Below are positions 43,001 through 51,080 of a DNA stretch of 54,693 nucleotides, in pieces. Both the position numbers and the translations under genes were made by a program. The notes beneath the pieces were generated by a model that saw only the letters and a list, made by a program, of their open reading frames with translations, searched no databases and was not told the origin of the DNA. This DNA is from Saprospiraceae bacterium. GTDB taxonomy: Bacteria; Bacteroidota; Bacteroidia; Chitinophagales; Saprospiraceae. The stretch spans positions 1 through 54,693 of the forward strand of contig JABFRV010000156.1 of assembly GCA_013140975.1 (NCBI GenBank). Reading direction: 5' to 3'. Within the stretch, counting starts at the first letter, position 1. The number at the start of each line of letters is the position of its first letter.

Positions 43001-45062
43001 TCACAATTTGAATCGCTATGTAAATTATTCAGATACTTTAACTTTTGAAATTGAAATCATTAATCAAGGGTATTGCAGAGTTGATAAAGTTGAAATTGTA
43101 GATTATATCCCTATAGGATTACAATGGATAAATAATCCCGGTTGGGTCTTTTCACCAAATACTCGCTCAGCGAGTTTGAAAATTAATTCAATATTAGTAC
43201 CCGGACAAAGAATAAAATTACCCATTAAATTCATCATAAGTGACCTATTTTCAATATCACAAGACCTGGTCAACAGAGCAGAAATCACAAGCGCAACAGA
43301 CTCCTTAGGTGCCATTTATAATCGAGACATTGACGCCAAATTTGATTTTGACAGATTTAACGATGAAGGAGGAATTCCTAATTCTTTAAGTGATAATTTT
43401 ATAGATGATGATGGCTTCGATACAGATGGCGATGGAATAAAAGATGAAGATGATGAAGATCCTGCATTTGTTGCTTTAGTAGACTTTGCTTTGAAAAAAG
43501 AAATAAATACATCCAAGCGAACGAGTATTGGCGATACTGCAGAATTTACAATCCATGTTTATAATCAGGGAAGTGTCGTTGCGACAGAATTCAGTATAGT
43601 AGATTATCTGAGTCCTGGATATAAATTTCTACCGAATATCAATCCGGGATGGAATCCCATTGCCGGAAATATCAGCAGTAACAAAAAGATTCGAATATTA
43701 CCCGGTGATTACATAAGCTTTCTTCTAAAACTTGAGATATTAAATACTCTTAATCCAAATGATCATTGTAACTACTCTGAAATAACAAGTGCGAAAGACG
43801 AATTAGGAAATGAAATTGCACATCATGACGCAGATAGTAAACCTTCTTCCAATACACAGGAAGAAAGAAATGTAAAACCTGGTTCAATTTGGGATAACAA
43901 TATCAAAGGGAAAGGTCAGAAATTTAATGATGACGAAGACGATCACGACGTTGCCGGAATTGGAGGTCCTTCCAAACTAGGCGACATGGTATGGTATGAC
44001 ATAAATGCCAATGGAATAATGGAAACCGGAGAACCTGGCATTAGAAATGTACAAGTTCAATTATTCGATTTCAATTCAAAGGCTTTCTTGAATTCAACAT
44101 TAACAAATACAAGTGGTAAATACGTATTTGATAATTTGAACTCTGGAAAATACTTTATTAAAGTGATTCCTCCTATTACTTACTCTTTCAGCCCTGCGGA
44201 TATAGGTTTGGATACCTTAGATTCAGATATTACAAATACATTTGGAAAAGGAACTTCCGGAATGATAACACTTCCGCCGTCAACAAATGATAAAAGCTGG
44301 GATATTGGATTGTATAATTGCTCAGGCATTGAAGGCTTTATATTCTTTGATACAAATCAAAACGGCATTTTAGACCCAAAAGAAAATGGAATCAATGGTA
44401 TTTCAGTAAGCTTATACTCCTATCCAGGAAAAATACTTCAGGCAAGGACATTAACAAAAACAATCACGACTAGCTTTATTCACGATGGGTTTTACAAATT
44501 CTGTGTAAAACCTGGCAGTTATTATATTAAAGTTGAAGAATTACAAGACTTCAGTGCTTCACCATATTTACAAGGCTCTGATACCAGATATGATTCAGAT
44601 CTAAACAATAAAAATGGAAGATTTACTAGCCCGGCTTACTATATGCTTGCAGGTAATAAGTTAGAATTTATTAATGGTGGAATTTATAATCCAAATTTTA
44701 CCCTGACTCGTGCAAATACCTTAGAACCAATGCAAAATATCAATTCGATTGATTCTTTCTTTTCGATTCATTATTATAACTCCAATATTGAACAGGAAAA
44801 CAGCTACATCCTAAATGAAGATTTTATAATTTATCCTAATCCGGCCCATGATAAATTAACGGTTGCCTGGACCACTCAGTCACTTTTTGAAAATACATTG
44901 GTAGAATTAAAAAGTATGGATGGAAAAATTATTTTTTCCGAGAAAGTAAAATATTCGAATAAAACATCAATTCAATGCAGTCATATACCCGATGGAATTT
45001 ATCAGGTATCTGTTAACAATAATTCTTTATCAAAAAATAAATTGGTTTCGATTTGCAAATAA
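37020..45062 (+). CDS. Giant T9SS surface protein (2680 residues) with SdrD-like and DUF11-like repeats
   Basis: Order of parts, by residue: signal peptide (about 10-27); an SdrD/Cna-B-like domain (28-110); a propeller-like region (about 140-600); a second SdrD-like domain ('IGNYIWKDLNGNGIQD', 609-760); an Ig-like part (about 860-1030); three DUF11-like repeats of one kind (1035, 1185, 1338); five of another kind (1494, 1656, 1825, 1987, 2154), each ending in an acidic 'DEDDHDPA'-type linker; two more SdrD-like domains (2321-2430, 2437-2530); and a type IX sorting domain (about 2600-2680). It should be a long, calcium-stabilised adhesin or stalk on the cell surface. The acidic D-x-N-x-D-G loops are likely Ca sites. 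It is monocistronic and converges on the next gene. Confidence 0.93.
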   Translation: MYYKRWKLCIYTLQITVFSLLSSALTGQITGIVFKDYNHNGIRDSSIIYEEALVSNAILKLFGSQGFIAQTQTNSNGKYIFNTNSNPPFRIELVLDNPEDYETSINSDSGGSQTAVRFETNNNSIINFGIQYPKDYSKDPFLITPCYVFGDPLPANSLYKDSESLVKWNLSSGGTTANDAKLINNGGTSPNVEVISTASEIGSCWGLTIQKNTQTLFTSGTLRRHSGLGPAGLGGIYHIDISSHSVLHTINVSQLGIPIGTSRSNNERGIIVNFPPNSKDSLSFSEIGKVGIGAIDLSEDERTLYITNLFTRKIYSIPVQIPFVMPTASQVDSFAIPDPGCTGGNYRPWALKSYRGKLYVGVICDGSISKNTGNLSAFIYELNPITKSFTQILEFPLNYSGFNSTSRFLPWLDEWDIFCQESNNIYCTYTQPILMSIDFESENEMFIGIADRYGLQTGYHQPNTSGNGSYSTVGYGDVLKARRLNNNSVFTLESNGNDGVQTTAGKNTGIGPANGEYFFGDHSILKDGNLNEAESALGPLINCPGNKSIIITSQDPFDVRSNGIIHLDKKSGNWSKRLEIIGPTFNNFSGKALGLGDLRIQSAAPPIQIGNYIWKDLNGNGIQDPIEQGLEGVVVNLLKNGNTIATATTNEKGQYVFSSEKYSGTNSMPESFIYEIEELTTESTYSLQINTLQSALSQFNISPFKNNFPVNTLIDNDGNLLAANTVGTIFSTKLSGQNDFSFDFGFIPTSSCEIKFNKAIASECNALTNSFNLELNIDLINVPIGNVTVKLSSGQSWTTYVVKDGNYDFVIKNIETKGQSDIDIQVTLSNNPLCELFIADAFDQPIPCCDLQHQICTNRSTQVRLLAAPGMAQYRWYKKSDQSIIGFTDILTINNQFSGLEDKYEEYYFEAIDSTGDTIRQFCSYKINLIECCTLQVNTFLQTDCNNNGTRNFINDDWFSILVGTENTSPGNSSAFEILKDNIILGSAPYGTPLLVGSPTIPDFKADGISIYKIVIRDIDNHSCQDSVFTQISFCPTPKVVVSKTFISTNILSDASHNAVYRIDVENIGDETGAYSLMDDQGFDDDISIKTAYYTTTVPFKTGAALFGTGPWNLLNNVSIPAGAKHSYNVVINFNINLNANSSGDNQYTACNISPSRGQALFNRALLDGDNDGFFESIDTACADIPVLDVVKELLEVVTLDQSHSLLKYRIKVTNSGGASSKYNLLEDPQFDDDISILSASLIINHEQPVSLLIPEPNNGWIISNQRTIANGSTDSFHVNFLVNLDLREGSIGDNMYRLCISNIPLQQRQEKGLHNITGLDLNNDFRPEIRDTTCGDLPSLSHNKFLLEQIRTGAHTNTLIYLFTIQNKGGKEGIYNLQDQLAFDDDVIINNAYYKINSGPSIILNNITGSSFIKILDQKSIFPGTTDSIFLTLDLELDLDNAGGGNNLYVGCIKNSSQQFIPYHGLFNESGLDVNNDNIVDEYDTVCTNFQYFDLALRKICLNTNPVKYDENVFFRNTIINQGTAIAYNINIVDYIPRAYSFSNNLNPGWNYINDSTYAYTIASLAPGDSINIDLVLILNYFSQLQKVINTAEISSLVDSDGLPAIDIDSEADMIINNDNNVYPNSEFDNKIDGRRLLNAGDDEDDHDVAQAPIFDIALVKTLSTPPPYNHNDTLDFKITLYNQGNVVIYSSSIVDYIPAGYLFIPNLNPFWNLVNNTAITFIRDSIKIGDSLSSNIKLKLLSNTTPQDWVNISEVLNASINRRLGVHASINDVDSDFDINPLNDKGGKINDITNDNISEDGLDRNKNGILDEDDHDPAVPFLWDLALKKILITSTPHFPGKQLDYLIRIYNQGTDTLGEITVRDYIPDGLLIIPSENPNWNINSSSATITIQKNISPGDSLDIHIYLYLKEGLKNFKSYINYSEIISSKNKHGEDRTGFDLDSREASNSVEENSVLPNSIYDNNISVSIKDMEEDDHDPASPSILDLALMKSHNLNRYVNYSDTLTFEIEIINQGYCRVDKVEIVDYIPIGLQWINNPGWVFSPNTRSASLKINSILVPGQRIKLPIKFIISDLFSISQDLVNRAEITSATDSLGAIYNRDIDAKFDFDRFNDEGGIPNSLSDNFIDDDGFDTDGDGIKDEDDEDPAFVALVDFALKKEINTSKRTSIGDTAEFTIHVYNQGSVVATEFSIVDYLSPGYKFLPNINPGWNPIAGNISSNKKIRILPGDYISFLLKLEILNTLNPNDHCNYSEITSAKDELGNEIAHHDADSKPSSNTQEERNVKPGSIWDNNIKGKGQKFNDDEDDHDVAGIGGPSKLGDMVWYDINANGIMETGEPGIRNVQVQLFDFNSKAFLNSTLTNTSGKYVFDNLNSGKYFIKVIPPITYSFSPADIGLDTLDSDITNTFGKGTSGMITLPPSTNDKSWDIGLYNCSGIEGFIFFDTNQNGILDPKENGINGISVSLYSYPGKILQARTLTKTITTSFIHDGFYKFCVKPGSYYIKVEELQDFSASPYLQGSDTRYDSDLNNKNGRFTSPAYYMLAGNKLEFINGGIYNPNFTLTRANTLEPMQNINSIDSFFSIHYYNSNIEQENSYILNEDFIIYPNPAHDKLTVAWTTQSLFENTLVELKSMDGKIIFSEKVKYSNKTSIQCSHIPDGIYQVSVNNNSLSKNKLVSICK
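40122..41498 (+). repeat. Three tandem DUF11-like repeats, type 1 (~153 residues each)
   Basis: Units start at 40122, 40572 and 41031 (residues 1035, 1185, 1338). Each has a beta-sandwich segment with 'FDDDISI' or 'FDDDVII', then a Gly-Asn turn ('GDNQY', 'GDNMY', 'GGNNLY') and an end of the form 'DxDNDGxxExxDTxC'. Protein identity between units is moderate, so the duplication is old. Confidence 0.75.
41499..43973 (+). repeat. Five tandem DUF11-like repeats, type 2 (162-169 residues each)
   Basis: Units start at 41499, 41985, 42492, 42978 and 43479. Each begins [FL]-D-[LI]-A-L-x-K, continues with 'YNQG' and 'IVDYIP' strands and 'NPxWN', and ends in an acidic linker such as DEDDHDVA or DEDDHDPA. 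The linker DNA (GAAGATGATCATGATC) is nearly identical in several units, which could allow recombination between repeats. Confidence 0.8.
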
Positions 45063-45086
45063 ATTGACTGAGATAAAAAGATCAAA

Positions 45087-46700
45087 CTATAGTTTAATAA
45101 ACTTTCCAAGCAATTTGTTACCCTGAATAAGAAAGTAAATACCGGGATGCAATTTACGAATGTCTAAACTCAAGTTATCAGTATCACTTGCAAGAATTGG
45201 AGTATCTATTAATTTTCCATCAGATGAGGAAACTGAAATAAAAGCCTTATTGATCTCATTTTTTATTTCAACATAAGTAGAAAAATCGGATGAAATTATT
45301 GAAGGAGAATCCGCATTTGGCTTTGTTGTATTAAGATTAAAGCAGAAAACATATGAAGCAACATCGATTTCTCTTAAAGACAGATTTAAGAGATCATTAC
45401 CTATAGTAGGGCTTACAATATTCGAAACAATTAACTGGTCCTCGTTCAATTGCAAACCATCCTTAGTAACTAAAAATGTAAATTCCGGATTACATGGGCC
45501 CGTCGCTCCGGCATAAGTTCGTGCAACAGAAATAAACTGTTCTGACGACTTACCGGCTTTTGCGACCAAGACCAGATTTCTTGAACCCGATGTACCTATG
45601 TATGAATGCGAAGCAATACTCGAATTATAAAATCCTTCCAGGAAAGTATGAGTTACTTCAGGTATTGCATTCAGATTATTAATTGCAGCAATTGCATAAC
45701 CTTCTTTGCCATCATTGACAGGTCTTTGGCCTGATAATAAAAATCTACCCGGACTCATATTGAAATCTTCTAAAATAAGTTCTCCGCTATAATTTCTCCA
45801 GGTTCTTAATGTCAGGCTCGTATCAATCATTGTAATTGTTATCTTCCCAAAACCATCCCTGCCTACAATTTCCTGAACCGCGACATGCAAATTATTTCCA
45901 TTGGCTTCCAAAAAAACATCTCCAAATCTATTAATAGACCCTCCAGTCTGATTTAAGAAAGAAAAAACAGAAGACTTGACCGGCACACCTGTTGCATTCA
46001 ATTTATGGATACGAATTCTTGAAGCACTAGCATTCACAGAATCCAACTGCTTAGTAACAAGATAAATATCTCCGGATAAATGAACAATTAAATCATTGAA
46101 ATACTCTTCTTTTCCTTCAATGCCAATATAATTTCTGGACCAATTGAATGAGCCTTTTAAATCAAAATTTTGAATAGCAGTTACTTCATTACCATTATCT
46201 GTAATCTGATACCCAACATAGATAGAATTTCTAAATCCTATTATTTTAAATCTAGTGGCATAATCAATCTGATCAATTTTTTTCTCCCAAAACACCTGCG
46301 CTTTAGCATAATCAATAGCAACTAAATATAATGATAAGTCCTTATTTGAACTATTATCAGCTACTAAGCAGTACAATACATTATTAAACAATAACGATCT
46401 TTCGATATTAAATTTTTTATTACCGCTACTTACTGCTTCATATGATTTTGCCAAACTGCCGTCTGGCATCATACCGACAATAAAGTTTTTGAAAATTGGT
46501 TCTATAGCTCCAGACGAATATGCCATTATTAAACTTGCCGAAGAGTTTGATGATAAAGAATTAGGAATAAGGTGATCTGTAATTATTAAATGCTTTACAT
46601 CAGACACTTGAGGAGTTAATGAAAACGATATTTGGGCATTTACATTCACCACACATAAAAAGCTTAATAATATTGATAATTTTATAATAATTTCCTTCAT
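45087..46700 (-). CDS. Secreted protein with T9SS sorting domain, propeller-like
   Basis: 537 residues with a clear signal peptide (about 1-22, ending 'VNVNAQ'). A body of repeated beta-strands without a named domain runs to about residue 450 ('LYCLVADNSSNKDLSLYLVAIDY', 'FNDLIVHLSGDIYLVTKQLDS', 'PGRFLLSGQRPVNDGKEGYAIAAI'). The C-terminal sorting domain (about 462-537) ends 'HPGIYFLIQGNKLLGKFIKL'. The strand pattern suggests a beta-propeller. It lies 33 bp downstream of the FG-GAP gene on the same strand and may be co-transcribed with it. Function unknown. Confidence 0.86.
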   Translation of the reverse strand: MKEIIIKLSILLSFLCVVNVNAQISFSLTPQVSDVKHLIITDHLIPNSLSSNSSASLIMAYSSGAIEPIFKNFIVGMMPDGSLAKSYEAVSSGNKKFNIERSLLFNNVLYCLVADNSSNKDLSLYLVAIDYAKAQVFWEKKIDQIDYATRFKIIGFRNSIYVGYQITDNGNEVTAIQNFDLKGSFNWSRNYIGIEGKEEYFNDLIVHLSGDIYLVTKQLDSVNASASRIRIHKLNATGVPVKSSVFSFLNQTGGSINRFGDVFLEANGNNLHVAVQEIVGRDGFGKITITMIDTSLTLRTWRNYSGELILEDFNMSPGRFLLSGQRPVNDGKEGYAIAAINNLNAIPEVTHTFLEGFYNSSIASHSYIGTSGSRNLVLVAKAGKSSEQFISVARTYAGATGPCNPEFTFLVTKDGLQLNEDQLIVSNIVSPTIGNDLLNLSLREIDVASYVFCFNLNTTKPNADSPSIISSDFSTYVEIKNEINKAFISVSSSDGKLIDTPILASDTDNLSLDIRKLHPGIYFLIQGNKLLGKFIKL

Positions 46701-46733
46701 ACCTTACAGAATTTAAAAATTTAAAAAAAAAAA

Positions 46734-49019
46734 TCATTTCGAAAATTTTACAATTTTCTCATAAACAGAATTATTATTTAGATTGCATCTAATAACATAG
46801 ATGCCATTTGAAAGATCCTGAAGGCTTATTGGCTGATCTGTGGTAGTAATTCCAGAATATCGAATTACTCCTTGCATATCAACAATCGTTATTTCAGCTT
46901 TGTAAATATCATCTGACGAAATATATAAGAAATCATCAACCGGATTAGGATAAAAGGAAATAGTCTTAGGCTCAATTTTCTGCGTACCAACTATGCTTCC
47001 ATCAGTCCTATAATTCGTGTTAAAAATACTTATACCACCTCGATAATTTCCAACAGCCATATCGATAATTCCATCATCATCTATATCGGCCAAAGAAATA
47101 TGAGACAATCTTCCTTCCTTCATTTTACCATAGTCTCCGGTAATCGTTGTAAATTCTTTTGTAAGATTATTTTCTATATTATTAAAGACAGTTATTTTTC
47201 CGGATTCAGCTCCTGAAAATAAAAAATATTTACCATTAAAGTCAATAACAAATGGTGTTGAAGACACAGAATAAATAGCCTCTACAATCGCCTTCCCAAT
47301 ACATTTATTATTGGGAGCAACATTTGCATCTGAATTAAAAAATGGAGATGTTTTAGTGCCTTGATTTTGAAAATATGTAAAACTTGAACAAAGATCAAGA
47401 TTACTATCATTATTACTCAACCTGGCTCCAATAATTATATCATTTAAACCATCACGATTTAAATCTACAATAAAAGGAACACTATAAGAAAAAACATCAA
47501 TATTTTGAAATAAATAAACAGGACTATTGAATGCAAACTTTTTACCCGGACCTGCAATATTCTCACAATAAAAAAGCCTGCCATTTCTTTCGCCGCAAAG
47601 CATATCTAAATCTAAATCACCATCAAGATCTCCAAATGTTGGCGCAAAACTGGTTACACCTAAGGAAGACATGCTAAATTTTCTGAAATTCAAATAATTG
47701 CTATCTACGAGTTCATATACAGGCTTTGATTTTGTTCCTTTATTTTCAAATAATACCAGGCTTCCCATTCTTGTGTTATTCGTAATAAACTCTCCTTCAG
47801 TACCAATTACCATATCCTTTAATCCATCCTGATTATAATCCACAAAACATGGATGTATCCCTGCTCCTAAATCAATCATTTCATCAACTAAAAATTCTTT
47901 GGTTTTTAGGGAATATTTTTTCTTTCCGTTCACTATTTCAGCTTTGTATAAATGAACATTCTGAACATTGTGAGAACTTAATACTGCATTAGGGCATGCA
48001 ATCACATCTTTTACACCATCTTTATCCGCATCTACTTCAAACGCTCCTACAAAAACCTGAATATTTACAGAGCCGGCGGAAGTGTCCCATTTAGGATCTA
48101 AAGAATTCATCCATGCATTACTCTTTGTACCTCCATTGATTAATCCTGCCAGACGGTTACTCGAAAGATCTCCAATTAAAAGATCCTTAAGCTCATCATT
48201 GTTAAGATCTGTACTTAATAATGTTGAACCTGAATGTCGACTGGAGTTTGATAATAAATTATTACAACCTCCGAGTGATTGAGAAAGAAATATATCACTG
48301 TTTAAACCTCCTTCCCTAATACCGCCATAACAATTTGTCTGTTGTAAAAAAATTAATGAATCTTTTGACCATGCCCTTTCGCTCGAAACATTCTTATACC
48401 ATTCCAGGTGTACATCTCCATTACCAAACGTAATTATATCAAGGTCTCCATCATAATCGACATCGTCAATAGCAGGAATATCCTGTGGTGTTACATAAAT
48501 CTGTGTGCTGGAACTACCAATGTCCCATTTTAAGAGTGTATTGCCTTTACCATTAGTGGCTAATTTAAATTGTAGTTTCCCATTCACTACAATGCCTTTA
48601 TAAACTTCAATTCCAAAAACTGCTTGGGTATTACCACTACTAGCAAAAATATCAATAACACCATCCTGATTATAATCTTTAAGAGTTACCCAGTCCTTAA
48701 GAATCGGAAAAATATTCTTGTACTCATGTTTGTATTCAAATTTTCCGGTTCCGGAATTATAAATCATTGGTATAATTACATCTCCCTCTTTATCAAAAAT
48801 TACCAAATCCGTAAGCCCATCAAGATTTATATCACCTTCATTTACCTGAGCATTATTAATACCTCCGGTTTGTGCATTTTGAACGGGTTTTCCTTTCGCA
48901 TAAAACTCAATGTTCTTCAGAGTGAGATTCTGTGAATGTAAGATCAGATTCATTGCAGCTGCAAGAAGAAATAAAGGCAAACGCATAACAATTTGTAAAT
49001 TCATTTGTAAATATAGCAT
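46734..49019 (-). CDS. Secreted FG-GAP/VCBS repeat protein with T9SS sorting domain
   Basis: Up to 761 residues. About nine FG-GAP-type calcium loops of the form D-x-[DN]-x-D-G-x-x-D are spread from residue ~60 to ~680 (for example 'DYNQDGVIDIFASSG', 'DVDYDGDLDIITFG', 'DLNRDGLNDIIIGA', 'DIDDDGIIDMAVGN'), giving an integrin-like propeller. A type IX sorting domain ('ISFYPNPVDDFLYISSDD') takes the last 75 residues. Starts at 49019, 49004 or 48986 are all in frame; 48986 ('MRLPLFLLAAAMNLILHSQ') gives the cleanest signal peptide, and the TATATTTA after 49019 could be a promoter box. The protein should be surface-exposed and bind Ca. Confidence 0.9.
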   Translation of the reverse strand: MLYLQMNLQIVMRLPLFLLAAAMNLILHSQNLTLKNIEFYAKGKPVQNAQTGGINNAQVNEGDINLDGLTDLVIFDKEGDVIIPMIYNSGTGKFEYKHEYKNIFPILKDWVTLKDYNQDGVIDIFASSGNTQAVFGIEVYKGIVVNGKLQFKLATNGKGNTLLKWDIGSSSTQIYVTPQDIPAIDDVDYDGDLDIITFGNGDVHLEWYKNVSSERAWSKDSLIFLQQTNCYGGIREGGLNSDIFLSQSLGGCNNLLSNSSRHSGSTLLSTDLNNDELKDLLIGDLSSNRLAGLINGGTKSNAWMNSLDPKWDTSAGSVNIQVFVGAFEVDADKDGVKDVIACPNAVLSSHNVQNVHLYKAEIVNGKKKYSLKTKEFLVDEMIDLGAGIHPCFVDYNQDGLKDMVIGTEGEFITNNTRMGSLVLFENKGTKSKPVYELVDSNYLNFRKFSMSSLGVTSFAPTFGDLDGDLDLDMLCGERNGRLFYCENIAGPGKKFAFNSPVYLFQNIDVFSYSVPFIVDLNRDGLNDIIIGARLSNNDSNLDLCSSFTYFQNQGTKTSPFFNSDANVAPNNKCIGKAIVEAIYSVSSTPFVIDFNGKYFLFSGAESGKITVFNNIENNLTKEFTTITGDYGKMKEGRLSHISLADIDDDGIIDMAVGNYRGGISIFNTNYRTDGSIVGTQKIEPKTISFYPNPVDDFLYISSDDIYKAEITIVDMQGVIRYSGITTTDQPISLQDLSNGIYVIRCNLNNNSVYEKIVKFSK

Positions 49020-49165
49020 CAGTTCAGTGATTTTTACCTAAGTAATTGATAATCAATATATTAAAAATAACCAATGTTTTGAAAATCAATTGCTTAAAAA
49101 GAAGAACAAAAAATCATCGAACTGTTCAATAATATTCTTCAATAAATAACGAAATATCCATAAAT

Positions 49166-49735
49166 ATGTCATCCTTTGGTATTCATAAATCCTGGATCAT
49201 CCTTAGCCTTGTAATCGCCTCCATGACGATGTTATTCCTGGCCTCTTGTGTGGCTATGGTATACCTCCAGATACACAAGGATTTAAAATCTGTTCCTTTA
49301 CCATGGTTGTTTTATTTCAACACTGCAATACTATTAGCAAGCAGTTATATCTTACATAAAGTCAATGTAAATACTGTCAGCTTAATTTCATTAAGAAACA
49401 ATTGCAAACAAGTATTATTGTTGAGTATCTTATTTTTAATTCTACAATCCCTAGCCTGGTATTCTCTTTTATCCGCAGCAGTTACAATTCAATCGGATCG
49501 AATGAGTGCTTTTCTTTATTTTATTTCCGGTTTGCATTTTATTCATGTTTTAGGAGGAATACCATTTTTATTCTTTTTTTATTTGAAAATTAAAAAAGAA
49601 TATAATCATGGCCATTATAAAGTTGATGAATCAAATAAACTTCAATTTAAAATTCTTAGAACCTATTGGCACTTTCTGGATGCTCTTTGGATTTTTCTAA
49701 TCGCTTTCCTTACATTGCTTATTATGGTTTTTTAA
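49166..49735 (+). CDS. Haem-copper oxidase subunit III-like membrane protein
   Basis: The 189 residues form five membrane helices (about 11-33, 47-63, 80-102, 115-140 and 165-187) and end with 'TYWHFLDALWIFLIAFLTLL', the hallmark of cytochrome oxidase subunit III; 'GLHFIHVLGGIPFLF' (about 131-145) also matches. No subunit I or II gene is nearby, so it is a lone paralogue that may join an oxidase encoded elsewhere or have another role. The MFS gene follows after four bases, so the two are probably co-transcribed. The family is clear; why it sits with an iron-type module is not. Confidence 0.88.
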   Translation: MSSFGIHKSWIILSLVIASMTMLFLASCVAMVYLQIHKDLKSVPLPWLFYFNTAILLASSYILHKVNVNTVSLISLRNNCKQVLLLSILFLILQSLAWYSLLSAAVTIQSDRMSAFLYFISGLHFIHVLGGIPFLFFFYLKIKKEYNHGHYKVDESNKLQFKILRTYWHFLDALWIFLIAFLTLLIMVF

Positions 49736-49739
49736 TAAC

Positions 49740-50963
49740 ATGAAAAAACTCCTTGGATATTCTGATTTTAGAAAGTTATTAGGAATTAATTTCTTTTTAA
49801 CACTTTCAATAATGATGCAGGAACTACTTGTGTCTTATGAAATGTATAAATTAACCAAAAACCCATTGACTCTTGGATTGATTGGACTTTCAATTGCAAT
49901 TCCATATATAGGCTTAAGTGTTTTTGGTGGCTACTTAGCTGACAATAAGAATAAAAAGTCAATCATAATATTGAGCATGATAGTACTTTTTGCATGTGGA
50001 TTGTCTTTCTATTTATTATACTCTGAATTCTTTCAACTCTCCCAAGATAAAGTAATAAAGATTTCCTATTTGCTCTTCGGCATTTCCGGTCTCGCAAGAG
50101 GATTCTATCAACCTGCAATAAGTGCTATAAGACCCTTTTTAATTCCCAGAGAATTATACAGTCGGGGATCCAGTCTGAATAGTTCATCATGGCAGATGGG
50201 AACAATTCTTGGATCAATTGTTTCAGGTATTTTATACTCTCAGTTTGGACTCGACGTAAGTTTAATTGCTTCAACTTTCGTTATTACAATTGCTATTTTT
50301 CTGGCAAGTGCAATAAAAACTTCCTTGCCAATTTTAATAAGCTCTAATGACAGTAGCGGATTATGGAAAAGCATTCTTGAAGGAATTCATTTTGTTCTTA
50401 AAAACAAGATTTTACTTTACTCAATCTCGTTGGATCTTGTAACGGTTCTTTTTGCAGGAGTTGTAGCTATACTTCCGGTATTTGCAGAAGACATCCTTAA
50501 CGTTGGCCCTACAGGGCTTGGATATTTGAGAGCTGCTCCTGCAATTGGAACGACACTGGGATTATTTTTTATGAGCCTTTATTCTCCAATGAACAAAGCC
50601 TGGAGAAATATGATAATTGCAGTAGCCGGCTTTGGAATTGCAACCTTAATTTTTGCCATTAGCAAAGATTTTTATCTTTCCTTAATTATGTTATTTTTTA
50701 CAGGAATATTTGACAGTATCAGTATTGTTATAAGAGGATCATTGCTTCAACTGATTCCTCCTGATCATCTTCGCGGACGCGTTCAAAGTGTTAATAATAT
50801 TTTTATCTCTTCATCCAATGAACTTGGAGCTTTCGAATCAGGAGTAGCAGCAAAGTTAATGGGAACTATTCCTTCCGTAATTGCAGGCGCAGGACTAACG
50901 CTAGTAATAATTACAATCGTCTATTACAAAACGAAAGACCTATTAAACCATCGCTTCCAATAA
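49740..50963 (+). CDS. MFS transporter, EntS-like exporter family
   Basis: A 407-residue protein with about twelve helices. It has the MFS loop 'GGYLADNKNKKSIIILSM' (about 61-79), a mid-protein 'GPTGLGYLRAAPAIGTTLGL' (about 259-278), and 'DHLRGRVQSVNNIFISSSNELGAFESG' (about 342-368), features of the MFS_3 branch that includes enterobactin exporter EntS. The next genes encode a PchR-like regulator and a FecA-like receptor, which makes siderophore or iron-chelate export plausible. It follows the oxidase-III-like gene by four bases. Substrate is inference. Confidence 0.88.
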   Translation: MKKLLGYSDFRKLLGINFFLTLSIMMQELLVSYEMYKLTKNPLTLGLIGLSIAIPYIGLSVFGGYLADNKNKKSIIILSMIVLFACGLSFYLLYSEFFQLSQDKVIKISYLLFGISGLARGFYQPAISAIRPFLIPRELYSRGSSLNSSSWQMGTILGSIVSGILYSQFGLDVSLIASTFVITIAIFLASAIKTSLPILISSNDSSGLWKSILEGIHFVLKNKILLYSISLDLVTVLFAGVVAILPVFAEDILNVGPTGLGYLRAAPAIGTTLGLFFMSLYSPMNKAWRNMIIAVAGFGIATLIFAISKDFYLSLIMLFFTGIFDSISIVIRGSLLQLIPPDHLRGRVQSVNNIFISSSNELGAFESGVAAKLMGTIPSVIAGAGLTLVIITIVYYKTKDLLNHRFQ

Positions 50964-51055
50964 AAGTGATTCATAAAGCTTGTCAATTAGATAATTAGCA
51001 AGTTAAAATTATCTCATTATTGAATTAATTCATTAGATATAATTTTCAAATTAAA

Positions 51056-51070
51056 CCTTGCATAACAAGG
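51056..51070. promoter_or_regulatory. Inverted repeat CCTTGCATAACAAGG, possible operator of the araC gene
   Basis: Five-base arms around CATAA. Its TTG (51058-51060) is at the right distance (20 bases) to serve as the -33 box for the -7 element at 51081, so a protein bound here would control the promoter directly. Confidence 0.4.
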
Positions 51071-51080
51071 CAAATTATCT

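Noticed and set aside
41499-43973. CRISPR-like or satellite DNA array
   Set aside because: The periodic signal is a tandem protein-domain repeat of about 490-510 bp in an intact reading frame, not short repeats with unique spacers.
45084-45095. AAACTATAGTTT as a bidirectional terminator between the convergent genes
   Set aside because: The symmetry is six bases per arm with no loop, so it cannot form a useful hairpin, and it overlaps the stop codon of the minus-strand gene.
49045-49057. FNR-like box ATTGATAATCAAT between the FG-GAP and oxidase-III-like genes
   Set aside because: The half-sites TTGAT and ATCAA are separated by one base instead of four, and in AT-rich DNA such short symmetries are common.
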